This document shows, piece by piece, positions 51,601 to 61,300 of a DNA stretch of 64,000 nucleotides. Position 1 is the first letter of the stretch. Each line of letters starts with the position of its first letter. This DNA comes from Bacillota bacterium (GTDB lineage Bacteria; Bacillota; Clostridia; DSM-8532). Below the pieces are notes generated by a model. The model ran no database searches. It saw nothing but the letters and a program-made list of their open reading frames with translations, and was not told where the DNA came from. The translations under genes and the position numbers were made by a program. The stretch covers positions 62,001 through 126,000 of the forward strand of contig JAEZTB010000002.1 in assembly GCA_023443745.1 (NCBI GenBank), written 5' to 3'.

Positions 51601-54600
51601 ACCACCGCTCTTTATGGTCATGGCGGCTGCCTTAGCCTGTGCATCCTCAAGACTTGTGGCATTATAGGTGATGGTGAAAACCTCTCCACTGGGTGAGAAT
51701 TCGCCCAAATTCAATTCATGGGACTTTTTATCGGCCGTTGATCTAAGGTAGGCCCCAACACCTAAGAGCTGAGGCATTTCCTCCAAACTCTCCCCTATTT
51801 CAGCCATAGCCAACACATTGAGGTTGGTGCCCACTGCCATACGAAGGGTTTGCCCTGTTTCCTCATCGTAATAGACCGGCACGCTTTCATAACCTAGCAG
51901 TCCAGGGAAGGTAGGTGAGGTTGAGCCGGCTCCGGTACCCCAATCAAAACCACCATCCCAGAAATAAACAACGCCAAATTTTATACCAATGATTCTTGCC
52001 ACACCCCATATTTTCTCCGTGTTGATGCCAAGATCCACGCCACCGACCTCAAAGCCCCCTAAAATGGGGATATAGGAGGGTATCCTCAAAGCCGCCCTCA
52101 CAAAAAATTCGAAGAACTTGTCATATTGGGCATTATCAATAACCACAATGTATCCCGAGCCGACAATGGCATCGAAAAGGCTCATCTTAATGGAGGCCTG
52201 GAAATACCAGTCGGGATACCAGTCAAATTGCAGACGGGCTTTGTCCAGAACCATGATGTTGGTATATTTGATCTTAACATCGTTAGCAGAAAAGGACAGG
52301 CCACGAAGGCCAAGGCTCATATCCACTCTGGAGGAAAGGACCTTGATGATATCAAAATGCACCGAAAGCAAAATTTTCAATGGCGGCAGTTTATCTCCTG
52401 CAAAGATGGTATCGTAAAGATTTTCAATACCTCCCCCGCCGCCGGTAATCCACAGAACTCCTACACCATCCACATTGATACCGGGCTCAAATCCACTGAC
52501 ATAGAAGTAGAGCTTATCGGGTATGGGGATATTATTCTTGCTCTTAATACCAATCTCGACTTCAACCTCCATGGTGGTGAATTTGCAATTGCCTCTGACA
52601 CCGAAGCTCCAATCTCCAATGGTATTAATCTTCAGGTTGCAGAGCATGGTCGGCATGGTTGTGGTATAGGCCGGAATTCTGACCTTTGCATCGCATCTGA
52701 AACCTATATAACCGCTGCCACAGCCAAACAGGATATTATCTACCATGACACTGGCCTGACCGGCGGCATCCTTTATATTTTCTTTATCTTCATCGGAGGG
52801 CTCCTGCACAAAGCGATCATAGCGGGTACGAAGACCGAGGTAACCGCTTTCAAGACTAAAGGCTTCCTTGATACGGTTCCACCCGGTGTTGGCACCGTCT
52901 GCCTTAGCACCCGCGGGAACTAAAAAGCCCAAATCCAAATTGGCAGAAAAGGAAAGAACCCTACCCAGTTCAACTGGGCTATGGGGATCAGTCCTGTCAT
53001 ACATGACACCAAGCTTTCCATAGCTCAGATTAAAGACCAGTCCTCCCAAGGTCTGAGCCATGCCCAAGGCAGAGGGCCAGAGGAGGGTGATGGGTTTATC
53101 GGCAAAGCCAAGCACAAGGGTGCCATCCTTATTATAGGGCACTAGCGAATACTCTGCTTTGTTCTTAATGGCCGTTAGAGCCGCTTTTCCCTTCCAGATA
53201 CTCGTCCGGGCATCGGAGGTATAGAGGTCGCCGTCAAAATCGACCAAGATACTGCCGTTTGCCGGATTATTGCCGTCGTAATGAAGGGTCAGGGTACCGT
53301 TTTCAAAATCGATACAGTTGTTCAAGGTCACAATGGTACTTTGATTCACTTTTCCGTTGACAAGGGAGGCCTTGCCCACAGTAGCCGTCCAGCTGACTGG
53401 CTCGCCTCCGAGCTTTGTATCAATCTCAAAAGCACCCCTCAGTATTATCAATATTTCCTCATAATTCCTCGGGTTGGCCTCAAAGCTTTGAAACTCGTCC
53501 TCATTGCGAAAGCTCTTGATTTCATACTCTGAGTCAAGGTCCTTTTTCCCCGGCTTCTGATAGACAATCATTACCCCGTAGGTATCGTTTTTATAGGCCG
53601 GATCATCACTCATGATGACCTTTAACGAGGGCGCTGTCATGACCTTGTCAGCCGCTGAAACGATGCCACCGGCTATGGCACTGTCCTCCCAATAGAAAAC
53701 CAGTTGGTACTGGCCTACGGGCAGGTCCTGAGTGATAATGACATCCAGAATATTGCCCTCCGGTTTCTCCGGGAAGGTGATGTATTGGGGCTCTATTAAA
53801 TGCTTGACACTGGGATTTGTGAGACTTTCTATATACAGGGTATATTGAGCCTTGTTTCCCAACATGGAGAAATTTTGGCCGGTCACAAAAAAGTGCCTTG
53901 TTCCTTGGTTGTAGAGGATACCGGGATCACCGCCTGAAAAGAGGATTTTAGGCAGGTCCCCGTCTCCGCCCGGGCAAAGCACATAAAAGGTTGTGGCCCC
54001 CAAAAGGTTCTGCTCTGTTAAGAGTGACTGGCTCGAGGTATCAAAGGCCCGAATTTCTATCTTCCGGTAGGTAGCAGCGGAGCCCACATCGGCCTTCATT
54101 TGAAAGGTCGTTGCCCGGGTCTGGCCCGACTCAAAATCTGAAAAAATAATGCGATAGGGATCGGTCGGCGAATAGGTGCGACCAAGGTCTCCCCCGCCCT
54201 CGTTCAAGGGTGTAATGCCAGGTGGCGTATACAGCGCAACGGTCACTTCTGAGTAATTTGTGGCCACTTCCTTGATGAAATTGTTGATTTTGGCTTCAAC
54301 ACCGATGTTGGCACCGCCAAGGGCCAAATCAGAGGGCAAATAACTTTTTTTATCTCCGGAGAGCCTCAATGCGGTGGGAGCAGTAATGTTGATGGCCACA
54401 TCGTCCCCTGCAGAGGTTGAGGCGTTGGCGTATACGCCATAGTAGGTGCTTATATTCTTCTGACCACCGGCTCCTATATCCTCCATACTATAGTAAAGGG
54501 CATAGGCGCTATCGGCTGTCAGATAAGCTTCATTATAGGGATTGGTAAATTCAAGACTGCTGTCAGGAGAAAAATCAAATAAGCTTGAGGCCAGATTATT

Positions 54601-55344
54601 CCAATGACCAAAAGCGATTTGATAAGGGGATGTGCTGTTGACGCTGTAGGCTGTCATGGTCGGAATCATAGCATCATCAATGGCATACAGGGTAGCAGGG
54701 ACAAAATCCGATGGACCATAGTTGAAAACCCGCTCTTTTTGCACGGTCTCCAGCGTACCGGTGGAATCGGTGGGAATTTGGTAGTAGCCATAGTCACGAT
54801 TGCCCAAGCACGAATCCAAAAGCACACGAACCTTGACGCTTTCAACAGGCTTGCTCCCGTTGTTTTTTACGGAATAGGTTATGGAGGCCATACCATGCTC
54901 ATTAGAGTTAAGGGCCGAAAGCTCTATCCGCTGTGTAAAGGTCAGGTCATCGACACTCCATACCGCCATGATACCGGTTGTATCTTGGGTGACGGTCACA
55001 TCAGAGCTTGAAAGCCCTAGAAAGCCGTAGCTGCCGCCAAAGAGATAATCCCTTACCACACCGCTTCCGTAATCCACCCTAAAGGAGGTAAAGGAGGTAT
55101 CATACTGGCCGTTGTGGTAAAGCAAATTTTTATTGTTATCATCCTTGGCCAGCTTATTTCCTTCAACCGTACGGATTAAAAATCCGCCGTTTTCTTTGGA
55201 AACCACCGCCTCTATGTACGCATTTTTCAAGCTAAGCGTCTCTGCTTCAGCAGCCCGGGCCGTGAGCACCGATAAGGGCATCAGGGTAATAAGCAGTGTG
55301 ATGACAAGGATTATACTTAAGGTTTTCGTCATTAATCTTTTCAT
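48670..55344 (-). CDS. giant surface protein with three C-terminal SLH domains
   Basis: A 2,224-residue cell-surface protein. Signal peptide at the N-terminus (LSIILVITLLITLMPLSVLTARAAEA). After about 450 residues of beta-rich sequence comes an IPT/Ig-like region (ILFSGGDPGILYNQGTRHFF), a long Gly/aromatic-rich middle (about 800-1200), fibronectin III-like and Ig-like repeats (about 1430-1800), a bacterial repeat domain (GYYKPGETVTIKAVPLSGYVFKGW) and three SLH domains in the last 190 residues (GFRDIEGHWGKND, FIDVPEEAWYADAV, AYTDSGRIAVWAREAV). SLH domains bind secondary cell-wall polymer. ATG at 55344 has GAGAGG 7 bases upstream. It lies 14 bases after the 2,628-residue gene. Confidence 0.9.
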   Translation of the reverse strand: MKRLMTKTLSIILVITLLITLMPLSVLTARAAEAETLSLKNAYIEAVVSKENGGFLIRTVEGNKLAKDDNNKNLLYHNGQYDTSFTSFRVDYGSGVVRDYLFGGSYGFLGLSSSDVTVTQDTTGIMAVWSVDDLTFTQRIELSALNSNEHGMASITYSVKNNGSKPVESVKVRVLLDSCLGNRDYGYYQIPTDSTGTLETVQKERVFNYGPSDFVPATLYAIDDAMIPTMTAYSVNSTSPYQIAFGHWNNLASSLFDFSPDSSLEFTNPYNEAYLTADSAYALYYSMEDIGAGGQKNISTYYGVYANASTSAGDDVAINITAPTALRLSGDKKSYLPSDLALGGANIGVEAKINNFIKEVATNYSEVTVALYTPPGITPLNEGGGDLGRTYSPTDPYRIIFSDFESGQTRATTFQMKADVGSAATYRKIEIRAFDTSSQSLLTEQNLLGATTFYVLCPGGDGDLPKILFSGGDPGILYNQGTRHFFVTGQNFSMLGNKAQYTLYIESLTNPSVKHLIEPQYITFPEKPEGNILDVIITQDLPVGQYQLVFYWEDSAIAGGIVSAADKVMTAPSLKVIMSDDPAYKNDTYGVMIVYQKPGKKDLDSEYEIKSFRNEDEFQSFEANPRNYEEILIILRGAFEIDTKLGGEPVSWTATVGKASLVNGKVNQSTIVTLNNCIDFENGTLTLHYDGNNPANGSILVDFDGDLYTSDARTSIWKGKAALTAIKNKAEYSLVPYNKDGTLVLGFADKPITLLWPSALGMAQTLGGLVFNLSYGKLGVMYDRTDPHSPVELGRVLSFSANLDLGFLVPAGAKADGANTGWNRIKEAFSLESGYLGLRTRYDRFVQEPSDEDKENIKDAAGQASVMVDNILFGCGSGYIGFRCDAKVRIPAYTTTMPTMLCNLKINTIGDWSFGVRGNCKFTTMEVEVEIGIKSKNNIPIPDKLYFYVSGFEPGINVDGVGVLWITGGGGGIENLYDTIFAGDKLPPLKILLSVHFDIIKVLSSRVDMSLGLRGLSFSANDVKIKYTNIMVLDKARLQFDWYPDWYFQASIKMSLFDAIVGSGYIVVIDNAQYDKFFEFFVRAALRIPSYIPILGGFEVGGVDLGINTEKIWGVARIIGIKFGVVYFWDGGFDWGTGAGSTSPTFPGLLGYESVPVYYDEETGQTLRMAVGTNLNVLAMAEIGESLEEMPQLLGVGAYLRSTADKKSHELNLGEFSPSGEVFTITYNATSLEDAQAKAAAMTIKSGGADYGVVQGVNSNVTYDKDSGKGTLAVSATKSEQYNRTWEIDTKVSADIVLYGVSAIPEITSVSHTITGSQATVQWAGSSTSKLDRLDFYLTTDPGTGTEITDMGTLIGSLNNAEIAAATTGSTGTKTFTLSGDLQTDDYYIKAIYTREGTVSGSKTSLLKHRFENTHQPTAPVGVTVANGGDSTFKVAVGNNANTDYDAYMLNVYEYDQDLSQWVLSNVNNIIYSKQEQLDQYGNGTGVMLPITNMSIGGTYRGFDEKVKSGAYGLTGGKSYKVGVTAVKNVTDGSGNHLYSVSSKETISPEITLATPTPPTVTLGNKSTFTPVARMEWVAGGSQKANYYDTSNSNDMAFRANSNVPVTGNWDIDGDYTSNINTATSGLSGSFTGETAIDINLADMPDGDHTLTVWGTDAEGDSFRVQKVFTVDTQPPKLLIDSPLNGGYFTETGDLQISGVTDKDALFSIAIDGNGPKPQHQNKTIAELGGTIDSEGVFSFSISLDPGKSSHKLLLIAKDEVGNFMRHEVTVKNQGLANISSLDLYMSDGVTPPVEYSNQNIPISPERSTQAEFSLVANTLKGRQIVITDEELVDWSAFAVKGTASISEDGVLSAGPDSVGYVTGGLKVAQRGAMTASATFGAERYAGTFQVVLGSTVGGTVTGEGYYKPGETVTIKAVPLSGYVFKGWATEDVTLTGNTATTTFTMPLHDVTITASFVHASNADEEDDDDGSSSQTWYASKGNIATIPLPVLPVGANPDLYVPCYKGPDGKAIIVPFSVAENGKLIFIAPANDHYFVKEIKGGFRDIEGHWGKNDILFAMARGLFVGDGQGKFNPNGTMNRAMLVAVLYRLMGSPAVTGNSFIDVPEEAWYADAVTWAHQNGLVAGYNNGKFGPLDNITREQMVTILYRFMEWLDKNITADGDLSAYTDSGRIAVWAREAVAWGVGTKLIQGYNETLDPSGNATRAQSCAMLTRFIKLILLGKK

Positions 55345-55358
55345 GATCCGACCTCTCC

Positions 55359-58300
55359 TCATCTTTCTATATACAGCTTGGTAAGATAGACCTCGCGGTT
55401 TTGGCGAACAATGTACAGGGTGTAATAACCGTTTTCGGTGACCGTATAGCGGGAGCCGGTAATGACCTGGGCGTCCCGTTTCATTTGACCCGCTGTCTTG
55501 TCGCCCTTCTTGATATAGACAATGTAGGGCTCGTTGCCGAAATCAGGTATGTTGACCAAAAGCTCCAGTTCATAGGTTCCGAGAATAACCGTTGTTCCCA
55601 TATGATCGGTCTTTATGCCATTGACCAGCACTTCAGGCTCATTTTTGGAATAAACGCGGATAAAGCGCTGGGCTTCCTTGGTGTTTCCAGCCTTATCCGT
55701 TACCCTGATGGTAATGGTATAGACACCCGGTGTATTCAAATCCATCTGAGTAGGCTTTCCTGATAGCTGGATAACGAGATCAGCACTGCTTGTTACATTG
55801 TCGGTAAGGGTGACCCCTGAAAGAAGCATCTGATCGGTCAAGGTCGCCACATCGGTCTGCTGGCGCACCCGAAGTGTTGAAGTCGAAATGTTGATATTGG
55901 GTGGTATGTTGTCAATGCAGTCAACGCTGACATAGTAGGATGAGGTGCGACCGGCCGCATCCGTACCGGTGACCAGATAGCTCCCATTTCTCGTTACGGT
56001 GAAATCATGCCAGATAAGAGCCGAAGCCTTGGGTTTTCCATTAGTATCATAATCAGTAGGAGTTGCTACAATTTTTGTCTGATCCAGCATGGTCATGGTA
56101 CCGGCCTCGTTCATAGCGGCTTTAAAAGTATAGGAACCACTTACCGAGGTATTTTCATCGGGCATGTCAAAAAGAATAACGGGGGACGCTTCGTCTATAT
56201 GGGATACTGTACCGGTAACCTTTACGGAATTCCCGGCCTCATCAGTGAAAATAAAGTCATAGGTTCCTCTGGCAGTGATCTCCTTTTCAAACTGACCGTC
56301 AATAGCCTGGTAGAGCGTTCCCATGCCATCGACCACATCTTCGCTGATACTGAAAACAAAGGTTGCTTTTGTAGATTTGACTGTATCATTCTTCGTTTCA
56401 ACGATTTTCACCACAGGCGGTGTCTTGTCAATCACATCGGCAAGAGTCAGTTCGATTTCACCCGTCTTGGTGTTCTGGGCCTCAAAGGTCAGCTTAACCC
56501 TGGCTCCCTGCAGGAAGTTGATAATGGCAAAATCCGCTTGCTTTTCGAGGGTTGCATAAGGCGCGACGAGAGTGGGATCATCTGTAAATGCCGCACCATC
56601 CCATCTCCAAAGCTTCATGTCCATGATGTTCCGATCAAAGGATATACCTGCCCGAACCGTGCGATTGGTCAAATAATTGGGCGCTTCCCGAACAATAGCC
56701 CCCGTACTCGGATCCTCCGAATAGGCCGATGGGGACCACCATTCAAGGGTAGCCTTAGGATTCGAGTCATCGAGGCCCGTAACCTCTATGGTGGTACGGG
56801 ATTGATTATAAGCTCCGTCACGGAAGTCTATTGTAATAGGCATACTATCCGTTACTTCCTTGTAGTACCAATCCTTATACTGGGCATAGAAGGGGGATGT
56901 GCTGTCCGTCAAAAGGGGCCATATAGGCGATATAGGCACCACACCACTCTTATCATCCTCAAGCTTAAAGAAGATTGTTTTTGTATAGAAATTCGTGAAT
57001 TCTTGAGCGGTTTGAGCCGTAGGTGCTTGGGTATCAATCCACCAGTGATCCGGCCCGCCAAAAGTCATTTCTTTGATGCTGGAATAGGGCTTTGATTGAT
57101 AGGTCTCTCCCACCAACTGATGCTCGTTTCCATCATCCACTACCGCAATCTTAAAGAAAGCGTCTTTATTTGTAATGGTCACCGTATGGTCGCTAAGGGT
57201 AACACCCTCTATGGTACGCTGATATTGATCTGCGTTAGCATAAGTCAAACCTGTTACCGAATCGCTTGGATTTAGGAGAACAAGCTTTGCGGGGTTCTGG
57301 TCAAACACATCGAATACCAGCTTATAGCCCCCTGTCCACGACATATTGTCAAGGAGGTCCTTAAAGCTCGAGTAGATCACCAAGTTGCCAGCATCATCGG
57401 TGCCAGTATTGGTTACCGGTGTTGTGACCGAAGGCAAAGGATTGCCGTTTGCATCCAAAGGAGTTGTTGTCTCTGGGCTGTACCACGATTCGTTATGCTT
57501 ATAAACACCACCATATTTGCCATATACCTTTACCGTGAAATTTGGGGCTTCTTTATCCTCGTCCGGAAGGTTGGGCTGGGTGATGGACACGGGGCATTTA
57601 ACCGTCTTTGTTCCAATATTGCCTGTGGAATCGGTATAGGTAAAGGTATGGGTATCACCAGCCTTTGTGCCGAAGGGGAAGGTATAACTCAGGGAAGAGC
57701 CGTCCGCACCTTCAATTTGTCGATCCTCAATTGCCGAGCTGATAAAGACGGTAACCTTTTGAGTCGTTTCAGTAATGCCCTTGGGCAGGGTATTACTTGA
57801 AAGCTCCGAATAATACCAAGTTTCCACCACATCCGGCGCTGCTTTCAAAATATTGGTGACAGGAATGGCCACCTGCCTTACTTCTGAGTTATTAACAAAG
57901 AGAATAATGAATCCATTTTCAGATAGTTTAATGAGAGCGGATTCCCTGTCAATACTCTGGCTATAATCAATTTCTGAATTTTCAGGCATTTGAATAACCC
58001 TGAAGGTTGTTCCTGGAGTTTGGACTTTGATATTAACGGTAATGTTCTCACGGGTTTGCGCCGTGGTGCTGAATTGAACATCAAGGCCAAAATCCCCAAA
58101 TAACACAGGGTCCAGGGTATAGCTCACAGGATATTCAACACCAAATATATCCGAAACGGTAAGGGTATGATCCCCCGCTTCAAAAACGGGCATGGCCTCA
58201 CGCTTTAATGCGTATCCCCTTGACGGGTTCTCATACCGCGAGTCGAAATTGGTATGGGTGCCCACATCAGGACTGATCACTTTCAACGGTCTATTAAAGG

Positions 58301-61300
58301 TTAGGTCTATATCCATCAGATTACCGGAATATTGAGCCGTGTTGTTGGCTTCTGTAACCTTGGGAGGCTGATTATTCACATTGATGTTCGTTGAACCTAC
58401 GGCCGATCGGTTGCCCGCTTCATCCTCCATATAATAGGAGGCGTTCATAGAAAAATTCTGGGGTTTAGTAGCATCATAAAGATAGTCCATATAGATAAAT
58501 ACACTGTGTTGAATAGGAAGGCCCCCATAATTGTCACGTGCTGTATCATTATTCACACCAACCTTGTAAATGCCCCCCGGTGCCGTATTTTCTCCGCAGG
58601 TCCATTCTGCATAGCGCTGTCCTGCCGGAATACTGGGTAAGGTAATGGGGATAAAGCCGTCTGGGTTGACCTCAAACCCACTGAGCTTCTGAAGCCGCTC
58701 CATATAGTCCGCTTCAAACTTGATAAAAAACTTTGTTTTTGACGGGTCCGTCGGCATATTATCATAGAAATAAAGGCCAAGATTGTTTTTATTATTCATA
58801 TCCCCTGCAAAAGTAAAAGATTGAGTAGTAGGAGCAGTGCTATCGATGAAGGAGGCTCTGACTTTGTCAAAAGCGAAATTACCATAAACATTGGTGGTAT
58901 AGAAGGCATGAGTGCTACTATCGGTTATGGCATGACCAATACTAGCCACTACTTGAGGTACCGCTTCCACCGTTTTGGCCGTCATTTCGGTCATGGTAGC
59001 ACTCTCTAGCTTTTTAATAAAGGCTGTGGCCGAACGGAGACTGACTGTGGAGGACTCCGGTGTCAGGCCCATCTCAAGAGTGGGAAGCTCATCAGAAGCC
59101 TCAATGGCTAGGGTTCTCACTGCTGAAACCTTGCCATTTGCCCCAGCAAGCTGGTAACGCACGATATTTTCTCTGTTAGGAAGAAGGCCCAGCACAGCGC
59201 CGGTGGCTGATTCCACACCTAAGGCATCGTTAAAGAAACGAACCGAATAGCCTTTTTCAAATGAACCTGTTGAAATATCATACCAAGTGGCATTGGCCAT
59301 GGTCTGGGCCTCATTGACACCTCCAGTGGCATTCCACACGCGAATATATTGCTTGCGGTAGCTGTTGGTGCCATCAGAAAGAGCGCCCTCCTCCGTTCCG
59401 AAGAAGAGTGTTACCTCCTTGCCTGTTTGGCGTCCCAGATATAGACGAGGGGTGACAAGACTGTAGTTAAATTCCTCAGTAAGGGACAAAGCTCCCTCAT
59501 ATTGATAGCTGTGTTCCGCACCTTTGGGCCCGAAATCGGTCAGTGAGGTTCGATCCACAACTCTATCCATATAACCGGAATCGATTTTCCCGCTGCTTTT
59601 TGCAGAAACTTGTACCTTTACCTGATATAGACCGGAATACAGGGTTACGCCAGCCGGTACTTTGACGGTCTGGGTTGACAAAGCAGATAGCCGTGCTTTC
59701 CAAACTGGAACTTCCGAGTTCACAGGTGCACCGGTATCAGGTGAATCTATTAAATAGATACCCATAAAGGTATTCTCGCTGGTAAAATCCACATCCTTGA
59801 GATTCCATGAGGGCATAACCCCGTTGTTTATGGTGACAGTCCATTCCTCACCCTCAAGAGAGGTCGGAACCGGATTGCTTTCCCATGGTAGGGTAACAGA
59901 AGAATCGGAATTCCGACTAAGACCAATGGTGTGTATCGTACGGGACTCGGTCGCATAACCCGCGCCTGTAGCCTTGTCTTGTGACGCAACCTTGAGGGTA
60001 TAGGTTTTCACATCCGCATTGGCATCGCCGGGGATAGCGCTGATATAGTTACTGTGAGTGGAAGGAATAAATATGTCGTTTGGATCGATATAGGTCCTAA
60101 CAATCTTGTCGGTGTCCAATAAATTTCCGTCCCGGTCAAGGGCAAGGCAGATATATGCATCTCCAACTTTTACTACATAGCAATCAAGGCCTGTAAAATT
60201 GGCGCTTCCTGCGGAAAAAGATTTAATTTCAGACGCATCGGGATAGGCCTCTTTAATTTTTTGATATTGAGCACCGGACTCTACTAACACGCCAGAAGAG
60301 TGCCCAACGGCACCGTATCCGGAAATGAGGGTTACTTCTATCTCGCCGTAGTATTTGCCCCCCATGATGGCTTGGAGCCGCTTGGCAATGTCTTGTTTAT
60401 CGGTGCTGCTGTAAAGGAGCTTCTTGAGAGTAGGCCCATCATCGTTGAACAAAATGGCGTCCCCTGACGTACTGTCGGTAATCACCGTATGATAGCGCCA
60501 TAGATTTGGCTCACTCATGGGCTGTTTACCCAATTCATCAAAGACAAAGTGATCCATTACATCGCCATCAGCCATAGGATTCTTAAAAGCCTCATTCCCA
60601 GTTGTAATGGTCCGCACAAAATATTCGTTTCCCGTTTCTCCTCCAGGATCTTTGATCATGACAATAACAGTGGAATCATTACCCGTATCGGGATGTTTCT
60701 GTAGATTATTGATGATGAGCTGCGGTTCTACCTCATAGCCGGTAGAGTATGAAAAATCATACGCGGGATAGGATAAATCCATCCTATACTGGAATCCGTC
60801 CGAGATGGTCTGATTACCGCCCGATATAGCGGCTGATTGATCATTAGACTTAATGAAAAGCTTATAGTCGTGCTTTACACCATTAGCCAGTCCGTCAAGA
60901 GTAAAGATCAAATCCATGGACGCTGCGCTTTCACTGATTCCGCCATATTGCTTCCAATCCGGAGTATCATCTGATGAGATGCTTTGATCATCCCAGTAGT
61001 AATACACTTTTGCGGCATCAACCTTACTGAGATCCTCTAATTTGACAGTGGCTCTGATATAGCCATTGTCACTTCCCGTACCGGCCCCGGTTTCATAGCT
61101 GACCGGTGTAATGACCGGCCCTTTGCTGTCGTAAATATAGTCGAGAGGGAAGGTCTGTTCTCCTACATTCCCCGCAAAATCTTCGGGATAGAGGATAAAG
61201 CTCGTATCCATGATATTGTATTCAGCCTCATCCGGAAGATCAATGTGTATGAAATTACCAAGCGATACCTGAGTAAAGCTATATTTGGTGTTGGCATATC

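Noticed and set aside
52126..52923. 265-codon plus-strand frame
   Set aside because: Antisense shadow of the SLH protein gene, with no ribosome site or family similarity.
56007..57095. 362-codon plus-strand frame
   Set aside because: Antisense shadow of the giant secreted protein; composition follows the opposite strand's codon pattern.
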